From: Mycolicibacter arupensis
GTDB lineage: Bacteria; Actinomycetota; Actinomycetes; Mycobacteriales; Mycobacteriaceae
Reading direction: 5' to 3'
Assembly (NCBI RefSeq): GCF_002086515.1
Contig: NZ_MVHH01000002.1
Location: 124,001-188,000, forward strand
Length of the DNA stretch: 64,000 nt
Below are positions 1 through 9,330 of this stretch, one piece after another. The notes beneath the pieces were generated by a model, which saw nothing but the letters and a program-made list of their open reading frames with translations, was not told the DNA's origin and did not search any database. Each line of letters opens with the position of its first letter. Within the stretch, counting starts at the first letter, position 1. A program made the translations under genes and the position numbers.

Positions 1-403
1 TCAGCACCCGGGCGTTGGGCAGCGCCATCCGCTTGCCCGGCGTTCCCGCCGCCAGCAGCACCGCCGCAGCCGACGCCGCCTGCCCCAGGCACACGGTCTG
101 GATGTCGGCACGGACGTACTGCATGGTGTCGTAGATCGCCATCAACGAGGTGAACGAGCCACCCGGGGAGTTGATGTACATGGTGATGTCGCGGTCCGGG
201 TCCAACGACTCCAGCACCAGCAACTGGGCCATGATGTCGTTGGCCGAAGCGTCGTCGACCTGGACACCCAGGAAGATGATCCGCTCTTCGAACAGCTTGT
301 TGTACGGGTTGGACTCTTTGACACCCCAGCTGGAGTGCTCCACGAACGACGGCAGGATGTAACGGGCCTGCGGTGCGATGGCACGCAAGGTTTCGGGGTT
401 CAT
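1..403 (-). CDS. clpP2: ATP-dependent Clp protease proteolytic subunit ClpP2 (3' truncated by window edge)
   Basis: Serine peptidase subunit of the mycobacterial ClpP1P2 protease, which degrades proteins fed by ClpX or ClpC1 in the cytoplasm. About 134 N-terminal codons are present, starting [20 protein letters not shown]; the C-terminus lies beyond base 1. Visible ClpP hallmarks are the [14 protein letters not shown] segment, YINSPGG, and the catalytic serine in [14 protein letters not shown]. The start ATG (403-401) overlaps the clpP1 stop by four bases (ATGA), so the two subunits are translationally coupled. This fits the obligate mixed ClpP1P2 tetradecamer known in mycobacteria. Confidence 0.96.
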   Translation of the reverse strand, partial: MNPETLRAIAPQARYILPSFVEHSSWGVKESNPYNKLFEERIIFLGVQVDDASANDIMAQLLVLESLDPDRDITMYINSPGGSFTSLMAIYDTMQYVRADIQTVCLGQAASAAAVLLAAGTPGKRMALPNARVL

Positions 404-978
404 GATGCATCTCCGTTGACGTGGGCGCGGGTGATGATGTGGTCGACGAAGCCGTACTCAAGCGCTTCGGCAGCGGTGAACCAGCGGTCGCGGTCGGAGT
501 CGGCCTCGATCCGCTCGATGGTCTGACCGGTGAACTCGGCGTTGAGCCGGAACATCTCCTTCTTGATGACCGCGAACTGCTCGGCCTGGATGGCGATGTC
601 GGCGGCGCTGCCGGTCACTCCGCCCAGCGGCTGGTGCATCAGGATCCGGGCGTGCGGCAGGGCGTAACGCTTGCCCTTGGTGCCCGCGGCGAGCAGGAAT
701 TCGCCCATCGAGGCCGCCATCCCCATCGCGTAGGTGGCGACGTCGCACGGCGCCAGCACCATGGTGTCGTAAATCGCCATCCCGGCGCTGATCGAGCCAC
801 CCGGAGAGTTGATGTACAGCGAGATGTCCTTGGTCGGGTCCTCGGCGGCCAAGAGCAGGATCTGAGCGCACAGCCGGTTGGCGATGTCGTCGTCCACCTG
901 CGACCCCAGGAAGATGATGCGTTCTCGCAGTAGGCGCTCGTATACGGAGTCGACGAGATTCAGACCGGGCTGGCTCAC
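400..978 (-). CDS. clpP1: ATP-dependent Clp protease proteolytic subunit ClpP1
   Basis: Partner subunit of ClpP2 in the essential mycobacterial ClpP1P2 protease. The protein shows [37 protein letters not shown], the catalytic Ser in [15 protein letters not shown] and the catalytic His in [15 protein letters not shown] chose the GTG at 978 ([17 protein letters not shown], 192 aa) because a purine-rich GAGAAAGCAGG lies 8 bases upstream and the family begins close to this point. An in-frame upstream ATG at 1026 would give 208 aa with an unconserved N-terminal extension. Transcription comes from downstream of tig. A ClgR-like palindrome near 1063-1073 suggests stress activation. Confidence 0.95.
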   Translation of the reverse strand: MSQPGLNLVDSVYERLLRERIIFLGSQVDDDIANRLCAQILLLAAEDPTKDISLYINSPGGSISAGMAIYDTMVLAPCDVATYAMGMAASMGEFLLAAGTKGKRYALPHARILMHQPLGGVTGSAADIAIQAEQFAVIKKEMFRLNAEFTGQTIERIEADSDRDRWFTAAEALEYGFVDHIITRAHVNGDAS

Positions 979-1059
979 AGTGGGGTACCTGCTTTCTCGA
1001 GATTCATATGCACCGACCCTAACCAACCGGTGCGGCTGAGGGCGGTCCGAACCGGCTTC

Positions 1060-1073
1060 GTTCGCTTACAGCG

Positions 1074-1075
<2 letters not shown>
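1060..1075 (-). promoter_or_regulatory. Candidate ClgR operator upstream of clpP1P2
   Basis: The sequence CGCTTACAGCG (1063-1073) is a CGC-N5-GCG palindrome flanked by GTT. This fits the actinobacterial ClgR box core CGCY-N-A-N-RGCG. It lies between the tig stop codon and clpP1, about 85-95 bases upstream of the chosen clpP1 start. ClgR is the known activator of clpP genes in actinobacteria, so position and partner match. Binding itself is inferred. Confidence 0.5.
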
Positions 1076-2501
<1,426 letters not shown>

Positions 2502-2561
2502 GGGTGTACTCCTCGATATCGTTGACGTGGTCGGTCGTGCCGGTGCGGCGCGCGCTGCTGG

Positions 2562-2635
2562 TCGGGGTGACAGGATTTGAACCTGCGGCCTTCCGCTCCC
2601 AAAGCGGATGCGCTACCAAGCTGCGCTACACCCCG
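2562..2635 (-). tRNA. tRNA-Pro (TGG anticodon)
   Basis: On the minus strand the gene begins CGGGGTG and ends CACCCCG plus discriminator A, a perfect 7-bp acceptor stem. The anticodon stem-loop is CCGCT-TTGGGAG-CGG (TGG), and the T arm reads GCAGG-TTCAAAT-CCTGT. It is 74 nt and no CCA is encoded. It is upstream of tig, as in M. tuberculosis. Confidence 0.96.
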
Positions 2636-2648
2636 CACTGACCAGGCG

Positions 2649-2654
2649 ATCCTA
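2649..2654 (-). promoter_or_regulatory. Candidate -10 element of tRNA-Pro promoter
   Basis: TAGGAT (read on the minus strand, 2654-2649) fits the mycobacterial SigA -10 consensus TANNNT. It lies 13 bases upstream of the mature tRNA-Pro 5' end. No convincing -35 is spaced 17-18 bases further upstream. Confidence 0.4.
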
Positions 2655-2748
2655 CGGCCCGGCAGATGTGCGATCACAAATGACCTACTGTCAACGCCCC
2701 ACGAAGCCAAAGCGGCGGGGCAATTGGATTTCGAGTCCGCCACGCCGG

Positions 2749-2754
2749 TACAGT
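2749..2754 (+). promoter_or_regulatory. Candidate -10 element of tRNA-Gly promoter
   Basis: TACAGT fits TANNNT and ends 18 bases before the tRNA-Gly 5' end. TTGGAT at 2724-2729, 19 bases upstream, may be the -35 hexamer. Confidence 0.45.
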
Positions 2755-2772
2755 CTCGCTCTAGCTGTTCAT

Positions 2773-2846
2773 GCGGGCGTAGCTCAATGGTAGAGCCCTA
2801 GTCTTCCAAACTAGCTACGCGGGTTCGATTCCCGTCGCCCGCTCCA
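2773..2846 (+). tRNA. tRNA-Gly (TCC anticodon), CCA encoded
   Basis: GCGGGCG pairs with CGCCCGC to form the acceptor stem. The D arm is GCTC-AATGGTA-GAGC, the anticodon loop CTTCCAA (TCC), and the T arm CGGG-TTCGATT-CCCG. The discriminator T at 2843 is followed by an encoded CCA (2844-2846). Confidence 0.97.
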
Positions 2847-2857
2847 TCAGGACCTTC

Positions 2858-2893
2858 CTGGTGTCCGTCGACATGCTGTTCGGCGGACACCAG
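2858..2893 (+). terminator. Strong hairpin after tRNA-Gly, probable terminator
   Basis: Perfect 10-bp arms CTGGTGTCCG (2858-2867) and CGGACACCAG (2884-2893) are separated by a 16-nt loop, starting 11 bases after the tRNA CCA end. No U-run follows, which is common for mycobacterial hairpin terminators. It could also be a processing signal. Confidence 0.55.
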
Positions 2894-2980
2894 TGGAGTG
2901 TCCTAGCGTGATCAACGCCAGGTCAACCGGCGTATGCAAGCCGGGGCCTGCTGTACTCCCCCGGCACCGCGGACTTATCC

Positions 2981-3018
2981 TTCCAAGCAGCTACGCGGGT
3001 CCGATCGCCCCGTCGCCC
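2981..3018 (+). repeat. Degenerate partial copy of the tRNA-Gly 3' half (possible att-site relic)
   Basis: Blocks TTCCAA (2981-2986), AGCTACGCGGGT (2989-3000), CGAT (3002-3005) and CCCGTCGCCC (3009-3018) repeat, in order, the tRNA-Gly sequence from the anticodon loop to the acceptor 3' strand (2804-2840). A 1-base gap and a 2-base insertion separate them. No 5' half is present, so it cannot fold as a tRNA. Duplication of only the 3' half is typical of integrase attachment sites left by mobile elements, but no integrase is nearby. Confidence 0.6.
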
Positions 3019-3054
3019 CCGCGGAGGGGATTCTCCCGAGCAGGAAGGCACGCC

Positions 3055-4278
3055 ATGGGCGGCACGCGGCACGTCCAGATCCATGGGACGTGCTCTCCAC
3101 GCTTCGCGAAGGTGCGCGAGGAGTTCGAACGCAACTTCACCGAGCGCGAGGAACTCGGCGCGGCAGTCGCCGCCTATGTCGACGGCGAGCTCGTGGTCAA
3201 CCTGTGGGCCGGCACCGCCGACGTCGAGGGTCAGCGCCCCTGGCAGGAGGACACGCTGAGCACCGTGCTGTCCGGCAGCAAGGGCCTGACCAGCACCTGC
3301 GTCCATCGACTGGCCGAGGCCGGGGAGCTGGATCTGCGGATTCCCGTGGCCCACTACTGGCCGGAGTTCGGCCAGGCCGGCAAGGGCGACATCTCCCTGG
3401 CGATGGTGCTGGCGCACCGCTCCGGGGCCATCGGGCCCCGCGAGCCGATGCACTGGCGCGACGTCACCGACTGGGACCTGGTCTGCGAACGCCTCGCCGC
3501 CGCCGAACCCTGGTGGCGTCCGGGCTCCGCGCAGGGCTATCACATGACGACCTACGGCTTCATCATCGGCGAGGTCGTCAAGCGGGTCACCGGCGGGACG
3601 GTGGGCGACTATCTGCGCAACGAGGTGGCCGGGCCGCTGGGCGCCGAAGTACACATCGGCGTGCCGGCAGACCAGCAGCCCTACCGCTGCGCCGATCCGG
3701 TCGGTAAGCCGACGATCCGGGAGATGCTGGCCTCTGCGGGCGCCCCGAAGCGCCCGACGTCCCTGGACGACCACTCCAAGGCCGGGCTGGCGGTGGCGAT
3801 GGGTTTCGCCCCCGACGATGAGATCGCCACCAACGACCTGTCGCTCTGGCGGCAGCTGGAGTTCCCCGGCACCAACGCGCAGGTCTCCGCCCTGGGTATG
3901 GCCACGTTCTACAACGCACTGGTGCAGGAGAAGCTGCTGAGCAGGGCGGCCATGGACCGTCTGCGGGTGTTGCAGGGCGGTACCGAGACCGACCTGGTGC
4001 TGGGGCCCCGGGTCGCCGAGCACGGCTGGGGCATGGGTTACATGCTCAACGCCCAAGGCGTCAACGGGCCCAATCGGCGCATCTTCGGCCACGGCGGACT
4101 CGGCGGATCGTTCGCCTTCGCCGATCTGGAGCAGCGCATCGGTTACGGCTATGTGATGAACCGGTTCGACCACACCCAGGCCAATGCCGACCCGCGCAGT
4201 GTGGTGTTGTCCAACGAGATCTACCGGGCGCTCGGTGTGACGCTGCGGCCGCGCCGCGAGACGTTCTACGACGACTGA
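3055..4278 (+). CDS. lipP: Serine beta-lactamase-like esterase LipP
   Basis: A class C beta-lactamase-fold hydrolase acting on esters, the Rv2463 LipP type by sequence and position. The 407 aa protein carries the S-x-x-K pair in VLSGSKGLTS (Ser73, Lys76), a Tyr-containing segment GYHMTTYGFIIGE, and the HGGLGGSFAFAD motif near the C-terminus. I chose ATG 3055 because AGGAAGG lies just upstream. The open frame back to 2893 covers the hairpin and the tRNA relic and cannot be coding for the protein. No signal peptide is apparent. It is convergent with nei1, three bases apart. The natural substrate is unknown. Confidence 0.9.
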   Translation: MGGTRHVQIHGTCSPRFAKVREEFERNFTEREELGAAVAAYVDGELVVNLWAGTADVEGQRPWQEDTLSTVLSGSKGLTSTCVHRLAEAGELDLRIPVAHYWPEFGQAGKGDISLAMVLAHRSGAIGPREPMHWRDVTDWDLVCERLAAAEPWWRPGSAQGYHMTTYGFIIGEVVKRVTGGTVGDYLRNEVAGPLGAEVHIGVPADQQPYRCADPVGKPTIREMLASAGAPKRPTSLDDHSKAGLAVAMGFAPDDEIATNDLSLWRQLEFPGTNAQVSALGMATFYNALVQEKLLSRAAMDRLRVLQGGTETDLVLGPRVAEHGWGMGYMLNAQGVNGPNRRIFGHGGLGGSFAFADLEQRIGYGYVMNRFDHTQANADPRSVVLSNEIYRALGVTLRPRRETFYDD

Positions 4279-4281
4279 TCC

Positions 4282-5100
4282 CTAGGGCGTCGACTCGCCG
4301 CCCTGGCAGGCCGGACACCAGAACACGTTGCGGCCTTCCAGTTCCGCGGTGCGCACGGCGGTCCCGCACACCCGGCATGGCTCCCCCGCCCGCCGGTAGA
4401 CGTAGGTGCGGGGTTTGCCGGCCGCATACGCCGGCGCCCCGTGATCATCCTCGGGGCGGACCACCACGATGCTGCCGCGCCGCAGTCCGATCTTCATCAG
4501 CGACACCAGATCCGCCCAGATCGCCGCGAACTGCGCTTCGCCGATCGCGGTGCCGGGGCGGTACGGGTCGATGCGGTGCCGGAACAGCACCTCGCTGCGG
4601 TAGACGTTGCCCACCCCGGCCAGCACCGACTGGTCCATGAGCAGCGCGGCAATGCTTTTCCGGGACTTGGCGATGCGTCTGTACGCCGGCGCCGGGTCGG
4701 CGTCGGCTCGCAGCGGGTCGGGGCCCAGCCGCGCGATCACCTCGGCGACCTGTGCCTCATCGACCACCTCGCACGCGGCCGGCCCTCGCAGATCGGTGCC
4801 GTACTGCGCACCCACCATGCGCATCCGGACCTGGCCGACCGGTTCGGGCAGGCCATCGTCGGGCCGCGCAAACTCGGTGAAGTGGCCGTAGATCCCCAGG
4901 TGCACGTGCACGATGGGTCCGCCGGCATAGCGGTGGAACAGATGCTTGCCCCACGCCTCAGCCCGCAGCAGTGGACGCCCATCGACCACCGCGGCATCGG
5001 ACTCGAAGCGCCCCTGCGGGCTGGACACCGCTACCGGCGCGCCCGCGTAGCGACGCTGATGCAGCCGGGCCAGCCGGTGCAGGATGTGCCCCTCCGGCAT
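4282..5100 (-). CDS. nei1: Formamidopyrimidine/endonuclease VIII-type DNA glycosylase (Nei1, Rv2464c type)
   Basis: Removes oxidised bases from DNA and nicks the abasic site during base excision repair. The 272 aa protein begins MPEGHILHR, which exposes the catalytic Pro2 and Glu3 of the Fpg/Nei family. A helix-two-turn-helix segment contains DQSVLAGVGNVYRSEVLFRHRIDP. It ends in a four-cysteine zinc finger (CRVCG ... CPACQ). Length and context match M. tuberculosis Nei1. It runs with rpiB and the Rv2466c-like gene on the minus strand, separated from rpiB by 22 bases. Confidence 0.95.
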   Translation of the reverse strand: MPEGHILHRLARLHQRRYAGAPVAVSSPQGRFESDAAVVDGRPLLRAEAWGKHLFHRYAGGPIVHVHLGIYGHFTEFARPDDGLPEPVGQVRMRMVGAQYGTDLRGPAACEVVDEAQVAEVIARLGPDPLRADADPAPAYRRIAKSRKSIAALLMDQSVLAGVGNVYRSEVLFRHRIDPYRPGTAIGEAQFAAIWADLVSLMKIGLRRGSIVVVRPEDDHGAPAYAAGKPRTYVYRRAGEPCRVCGTAVRTAELEGRNVFWCPACQGGESTP

Positions 5101-5122
5101 ATCGGGCCGGCCTGAAGGCGCG

Positions 5123-5602
5123 TCAGGCCGGCGCGCCGGGCACCGCGGGTGCCTCGTGGTTGCGTTCGTAGGCCGCCAGGATGTCGATGCGCCGCTGGTG
5201 ACGCTCGGCCTGCGACCACGGGGTGCTCAGAAACGCATCGACGATCGCGAGCGCCTCCTCGGTGGAGTGCATCCGGCCACCGATCCCGATCAGCTGGGCG
5301 TTGTTGTGTTCCCTGGCCAGCTGTGCGGTCTCGGTGCTCCAGGCCAGCGCGCAGCGCGCGCCGGGCACCTTGTTGGCGGCGATCTGCTCACCGTTGCCGG
5401 ATCCGCCGATCACGATTCCGAGGCTGTCCGGGTCGGCCACCGTGCGGGCCGCCGCCGCGATGCAGAACGCGGGGTAGTCGTCCTCGGCGTCGTAGCTGAA
5501 GGCGCCACAGTCGATCGGCTCATGGCCGGCCTTCTTCAGGTGCTCGACGATCAGTTCTTTGAGTTCGTAGCCGGCGTGGTCGCAGCCGAGGTAGACGCGC
5601 AT
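5123..5602 (-). CDS. rpiB: Ribose-5-phosphate isomerase B
   Basis: Interconverts ribose 5-phosphate and ribulose 5-phosphate in the pentose phosphate pathway. At 159 aa it has the RpiB length. N-terminal GCDHAGYELK supplies the phosphate-binding Asp-His. GGSGNGEQIAANK carries the Glu used as base in the mycobacterial enzyme, with Ser where the E. coli type has Cys, and HNNAQLIGIGGR is the second conserved block. ATG 5602 is the only sensible start. It sits between the DsbA-fold gene and nei1 in the conserved mycobacterial order. Confidence 0.96.
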   Translation of the reverse strand: MRVYLGCDHAGYELKELIVEHLKKAGHEPIDCGAFSYDAEDDYPAFCIAAAARTVADPDSLGIVIGGSGNGEQIAANKVPGARCALAWSTETAQLAREHNNAQLIGIGGRMHSTEEALAIVDAFLSTPWSQAERHQRRIDILAAYERNHEAPAVPGAPA

Positions 5603-5644
5603 GGCGTCATTGTCTCAGACCCGGTGCACGTCCCCCGCCGGCCG

Positions 5645-6256
5645 TCAGCCGAACTGCGGCGCCTCATTCCGGGAACGCTTGAGCTCGAAGAAGTGCGGGT
5701 AGGACGCGAAGGTCACCGACGCGTCCCACAACGCCCCGGCCTGCTCTCCGCGCGGAATGCGCGACAACACCGGCCCGAAGAACGCCACCCCGTTGACGTG
5801 GATGGTCGGGGTCCCGACGTCTGTGCCGACGGCGTCCATCCCGGCGTGATGGCTGGCCCGCAGCGCCTCGTCGTGGGCGTCGGAGGTGGCGGCCTCGGCC
5901 ATTTCGGCAGGCAGGCCCACCTCGGCCAGCGCGCCGGCAATCACATCGGGGAAGTCTTTGTTGTCCTGGTTGTGGATCCGGGTTCCCATCGCGGTGTAGA
6001 GCGGGCGCAGGATCTCGTTTCCGCGCAGCTGCTCTGCCGCGATCGCCACCCGCACCGGCCCCCACGCACTCTTCATACGCTCGCGGTACTGCTCGGGCAG
6101 GTCGTCGCGGCCCTCATTGAGCACGGCCAGGCTCATCACGTGGAAGGTGACGTCGATGTCGCGGACCTTCTCGACCTCAAGAATCCAGCGCGAGGTGATC
6201 CAGCACCACGGGCACAGCGGATCAAACCAGAATTCGGCGTGCGACTTCACGGGCAT
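5645..6256 (-). CDS. DsbA-fold thiol oxidoreductase (Rv2466c / mycoredoxin-2 type)
   Basis: A cytoplasmic thioredoxin-fold reductase of the mycobacterial nitroreductase-DsbA family, implicated in oxidative-stress defence with mycothiol. At 203 aa it shows the active-site motif CPWC at residues 15-18 ([11 protein letters not shown]), a helical insert, and the cis-Pro loop [10 protein letters not shown]. No signal peptide is present, as expected for Rv2466c orthologues and unlike periplasmic DsbA. It is 42 bases upstream of rpiB and co-directional. The fold and motif are clear; the substrate is taken from the family. Confidence 0.93.
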   Translation of the reverse strand: MPVKSHAEFWFDPLCPWCWITSRWILEVEKVRDIDVTFHVMSLAVLNEGRDDLPEQYRERMKSAWGPVRVAIAAEQLRGNEILRPLYTAMGTRIHNQDNKDFPDVIAGALAEVGLPAEMAEAATSDAHDEALRASHHAGMDAVGTDVGTPTIHVNGVAFFGPVLSRIPRGEQAGALWDASVTFASYPHFFELKRSRNEAPQFG

Positions 6257-6336
6257 GGGCGATCCTCTCGGCCAAGGGCGGACACGTCTGAAGCGATCAA
6301 CGCAGCGCCGAGCACATCTATGCCCGGTAGCGGGAT

Positions 6337-6717
6337 CTACAGGCTCAGCGCCAGCAACACGACCGCGACCACGGGGAAGGCGCCCTGGGTGAGGGCGGCG
6401 CGGGCCTTGTCCGGTGAAGACAGCAGCAGCACCAGAGCCGCCGCCAGCATCGACCCCACTCCGGCGAAGATCAACGCGAGCCCAACGGTGTTGTGGTCCA
6501 AGGCAACCGCAGCGATGCCGACGACGGTGACAATGGCCAGGAACAGGTTGTAGAAGCCCTGGTTAAAAGCCAGCTCCTTAGTGGTTTCGGCTTCCTCTGC
6601 GGTGGTGCCGAACACCGCCCGGGTTCGCGGTGAAGTCCAGCTCAGCGACTCCATCATGAAGATATAGACGTGCAGGACAGCGGCCAACGCGGCGAAGATC
6701 AAACCAGCGACATCCAT
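6337..6717 (-). CDS. DUF1304 integral membrane protein
   Basis: Small 126 aa membrane protein with four hydrophobic helices (about residues 3-22, 52-70, 77-98 and 108-126). It contains the DUF1304 pattern [12 protein letters not shown] and the segment [15 protein letters not shown]. Function is unknown for the family. It is divergent from pepN, with only 48 bases between start codons, so the two may share a control region. Confidence 0.85.
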   Translation of the reverse strand: MDVAGLIFAALAAVLHVYIFMMESLSWTSPRTRAVFGTTAEEAETTKELAFNQGFYNLFLAIVTVVGIAAVALDHNTVGLALIFAGVGSMLAAALVLLLSSPDKARAALTQGAFPVVAVVLLALSL

Positions 6718-6765
6718 GGCCTCATTAAACCCGTCCGCAACGTCTGGCGGCTACTGTTGGCGGAC

Positions 6766-9330
6766 GTGGCACTTCCTAACCTCACCCGCGACCAAGCCGC
6801 CGAACGGGCCGCGCTGGTCACCGTTGTCAACTATCGGATCGCACTGGACCTGACCGACGGTGCTGGAAAGCCGAGCGAGCGCACCTTCCGCTCCACCACC
6901 ACCGTCACCTTCGACGCCCTGGCCGGCAGCGACACCGTCATCGACATCGCCGCCGAGACCATTCACGCCGCCACACTCAACGGCCACCCCCTGGATGTCT
7001 CGGCCTATGACGAGTCCACCGGTGTTGCGCTGACCGGCCTTGCGGAGCACAACGTGGTCGAGATCGATGCGCAGTGCTATTACTCCAACACCGGCGAGGG
7101 CCTGCACCGGTTCGTCGACCCCGTCGACGACGAGGTGTACCTGTACTCGCAGTTCGAAACCGCGGACGCCAAGCGGATGTTCGCCTGCTTCGACCAGCCC
7201 GACCTCAAAGCCACCTTCGACATCAGCGTCACCGCGCCCGCGCACTGGCAGGTGGTCTCCAACGGAGCCACGGCCTCAGCCCAAGACGGCGTGCATACCT
7301 TCGCCACCACGCCGAAGATGAGCACCTATCTGGTGGCCCTGATCGCCGGACCCTATGCGCGTTGGGACGACGTCTATCGCGACGAGCACGGCGAGATTCC
7401 GCTGGGCCTGTTCTGCCGGGCATCGCTGGCCCAGCACATGGACGCTGAGCGGCTCTTCATCGAGACCAAGCAGGGATTCGGCTTCTACCACAACAACTTC
7501 GGCGTGCCTTACGCCTTCGGCAAGTACGACCAGCTGTTCGTGCCGGAGTTCAACGCCGGCGCCATGGAGAACGCCGGAGCGGTGACGTTCCTGGAGGACT
7601 ACGTCTTTCGCAGCAAGGTGACCCGGGCTTCCTACGAGCGTCGCGCCGAGACCGTGCTGCACGAGATGGCACACATGTGGTTCGGCGACCTGGTCACGAT
7701 GCGCTGGTGGGACGACCTGTGGCTCAATGAGTCGTTCGCGACGTTCGCCTCGGTGCTGTGCCAAAGCGAGGCAACCGAATACACCAGCGCCTGGACCACG
7801 TTCGCGAACGCCGAGAAGTCGTGGGCCTACCGCCAGGACCAGCTGCCCTCGACCCATCCGATCGCCGCCGACATTCCCGACCTGGCCGCCGTGGAGGTCA
7901 ACTTCGACGGAATCACCTATGCCAAGGGCGCATCCGTGCTCAAGCAGTTGGTGGCCTACGTCGGCCTAGACCACTTCCTGGCCGGCCTGCGCGACTACTT
8001 CGCCGCCCACGCGTTCGACAACGCCACCTTCGATGACTTGCTGGCGGCCCTGGAGAAGGCTTCTGGCCGTGACCTGTCCGACTGGGGCAGGCAGTGGCTG
8101 AAGACCACCGGCTTGAACACGCTGCGGGCCGACTTCGATGTGGACGGCGACGGCCGGTTCACCCGGTTCGCGGTGGCTCAGAGCGGCGCCGCCCCGGGCG
8201 CCGGCGAGACGCGGGTGCACCGATTGGCCATCGGCGTTTACGACGACGATCCCGCCGGCTCGGGCCGACTGGTGCGGGTGCACCGCGAGGAAGTGGACAT
8301 CGACGGCGCCAGCACCCCGGTGCCCGGCCTGGTGGGGATTCCCCGCGGACAGCTGATTCTGGTCAATGACGACGACCTGACCTACTGCGCGCTTCGGCTG
8401 GACCCGCAATCGCTGGACACCGCCATACAACGCATCGCCGACATCGCCGAGTCACTGCCCCGCACTCTGGTGTGGTCGGCGGCCTGGGAGATGACTCGCG
8501 AGGCGGAGCTGCGCGCCCGGGACTTCGTCGCGCTGGTGATGCGAGGGATCGGCGCCGAGACCGAGGTCGGCGTGGCTTCGCGGCTGCTACTGCAGGCCCA
8601 GACCGCACTGGGGGCCTACGCCGACCCGGGCTGGGCAGCCGAACAGGGTTGGCCGGCTTTCGCCGACCGGCTGCTGGAGCTGGCCCGCAGCGCCGACCCC
8701 GGCTCGGATCACCAACTGGCCTATGTCAATGCGTTGTGCACCTCGGTGCTCGCCGAGCGGCACACCGCGGTGCTGGCCGACCTGCTCGACGCCGACCCGG
8801 CCGGTCAGGGGCTGGCGGGGCTGGCCGTCGACACCGACCTGCGGTGGCGGATCGTGGTGGCGCTGGCCCGCGGCGGCGCGCTGGAGTCCGACGCCATCGA
8901 CGCCGAGATCCAGCGTGATCCCACCGCGGCCGGCAAGCGTCAGGGCGCCCAAGCTGCGGCGGCGCGGCCGCAACCGGCCGTCAAGGAATCGGCCTGGCAG
9001 CAGGTCATCGAGGACGACACCCTGGCCAACATCACCGGTCGAGCGATCATCGCCGGGATCGTGCAGCCCGGCCAGGGCGAGCTGCTGGCCCCGTTCACCG
9101 CGCGTTACTTCGAGTCGATCACCGGCGTGTGGGAGCGGCGCTCCAGCGAGGTGGCACAGACCGTAGTGGTGGGCCTGTACCCCGGATGGGATGTCAGTCA
9201 GGCCGGTCTGGACGCCGCCGACACCTTCCTCGCCGATCCCTCCTTGCCGCCCGCGCTGCGGCGGTTGGTCACCGAGGGCCGGGCCGGGGTGGCCAGGTCG
9301 CTGCGGGCACGCGCCTACGATACCGCCTGA
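6766..9330 (+). CDS. pepN: Aminopeptidase N (M1 zinc metallopeptidase)
   Basis: Cleaves N-terminal residues from peptides in the cytoplasm. The 854 aa protein has the M1 hallmarks: GAMENAGAVTF exopeptidase motif, the zinc site HEMAHMWFGDL (HExxH) with the third ligand Glu in NESFATF, and a long C-terminal ERAP1-like helical domain. The start is GTG 6766 (VALPNLTRDQAAERAALV), matching the M. tuberculosis PepN N-terminus. The frame open to 6670 is an upstream extension across the DUF1304 promoter. Its stop abuts the stop of the next minus-strand gene with no gap. Confidence 0.96.
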   Translation: MALPNLTRDQAAERAALVTVVNYRIALDLTDGAGKPSERTFRSTTTVTFDALAGSDTVIDIAAETIHAATLNGHPLDVSAYDESTGVALTGLAEHNVVEIDAQCYYSNTGEGLHRFVDPVDDEVYLYSQFETADAKRMFACFDQPDLKATFDISVTAPAHWQVVSNGATASAQDGVHTFATTPKMSTYLVALIAGPYARWDDVYRDEHGEIPLGLFCRASLAQHMDAERLFIETKQGFGFYHNNFGVPYAFGKYDQLFVPEFNAGAMENAGAVTFLEDYVFRSKVTRASYERRAETVLHEMAHMWFGDLVTMRWWDDLWLNESFATFASVLCQSEATEYTSAWTTFANAEKSWAYRQDQLPSTHPIAADIPDLAAVEVNFDGITYAKGASVLKQLVAYVGLDHFLAGLRDYFAAHAFDNATFDDLLAALEKASGRDLSDWGRQWLKTTGLNTLRADFDVDGDGRFTRFAVAQSGAAPGAGETRVHRLAIGVYDDDPAGSGRLVRVHREEVDIDGASTPVPGLVGIPRGQLILVNDDDLTYCALRLDPQSLDTAIQRIADIAESLPRTLVWSAAWEMTREAELRARDFVALVMRGIGAETEVGVASRLLLQAQTALGAYADPGWAAEQGWPAFADRLLELARSADPGSDHQLAYVNALCTSVLAERHTAVLADLLDADPAGQGLAGLAVDTDLRWRIVVALARGGALESDAIDAEIQRDPTAAGKRQGAQAAAARPQPAVKESAWQQVIEDDTLANITGRAIIAGIVQPGQGELLAPFTARYFESITGVWERRSSEVAQTVVVGLYPGWDVSQAGLDAADTFLADPSLPPALRRLVTEGRAGVARSLRARAYDTA

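Noticed and set aside
1040..1060. Inverted repeat CCGGT/ACCGG between tig and clpP1 as terminator
   Set aside because: Only five-base arms with a long loop; too weak, and tig and clpP genes are usually linked.
2689..2694. TTGACA on the minus strand as -35 of tRNA-Pro
   Set aside because: A perfect hexamer, but it is 34 bases from the best -10 (TAGGAT), too far to work with it.
2893..3054. Extended N-terminus of LipP
   Set aside because: It would translate the hairpin arm and the tRNA-Gly relic; ATG 3055 has a good ribosome site and the family length.
5084..6553. 489-codon plus-strand frame spanning rpiB and the Rv2466c-like gene
   Set aside because: Antisense shadow of two recognised genes; composition is not protein-like.
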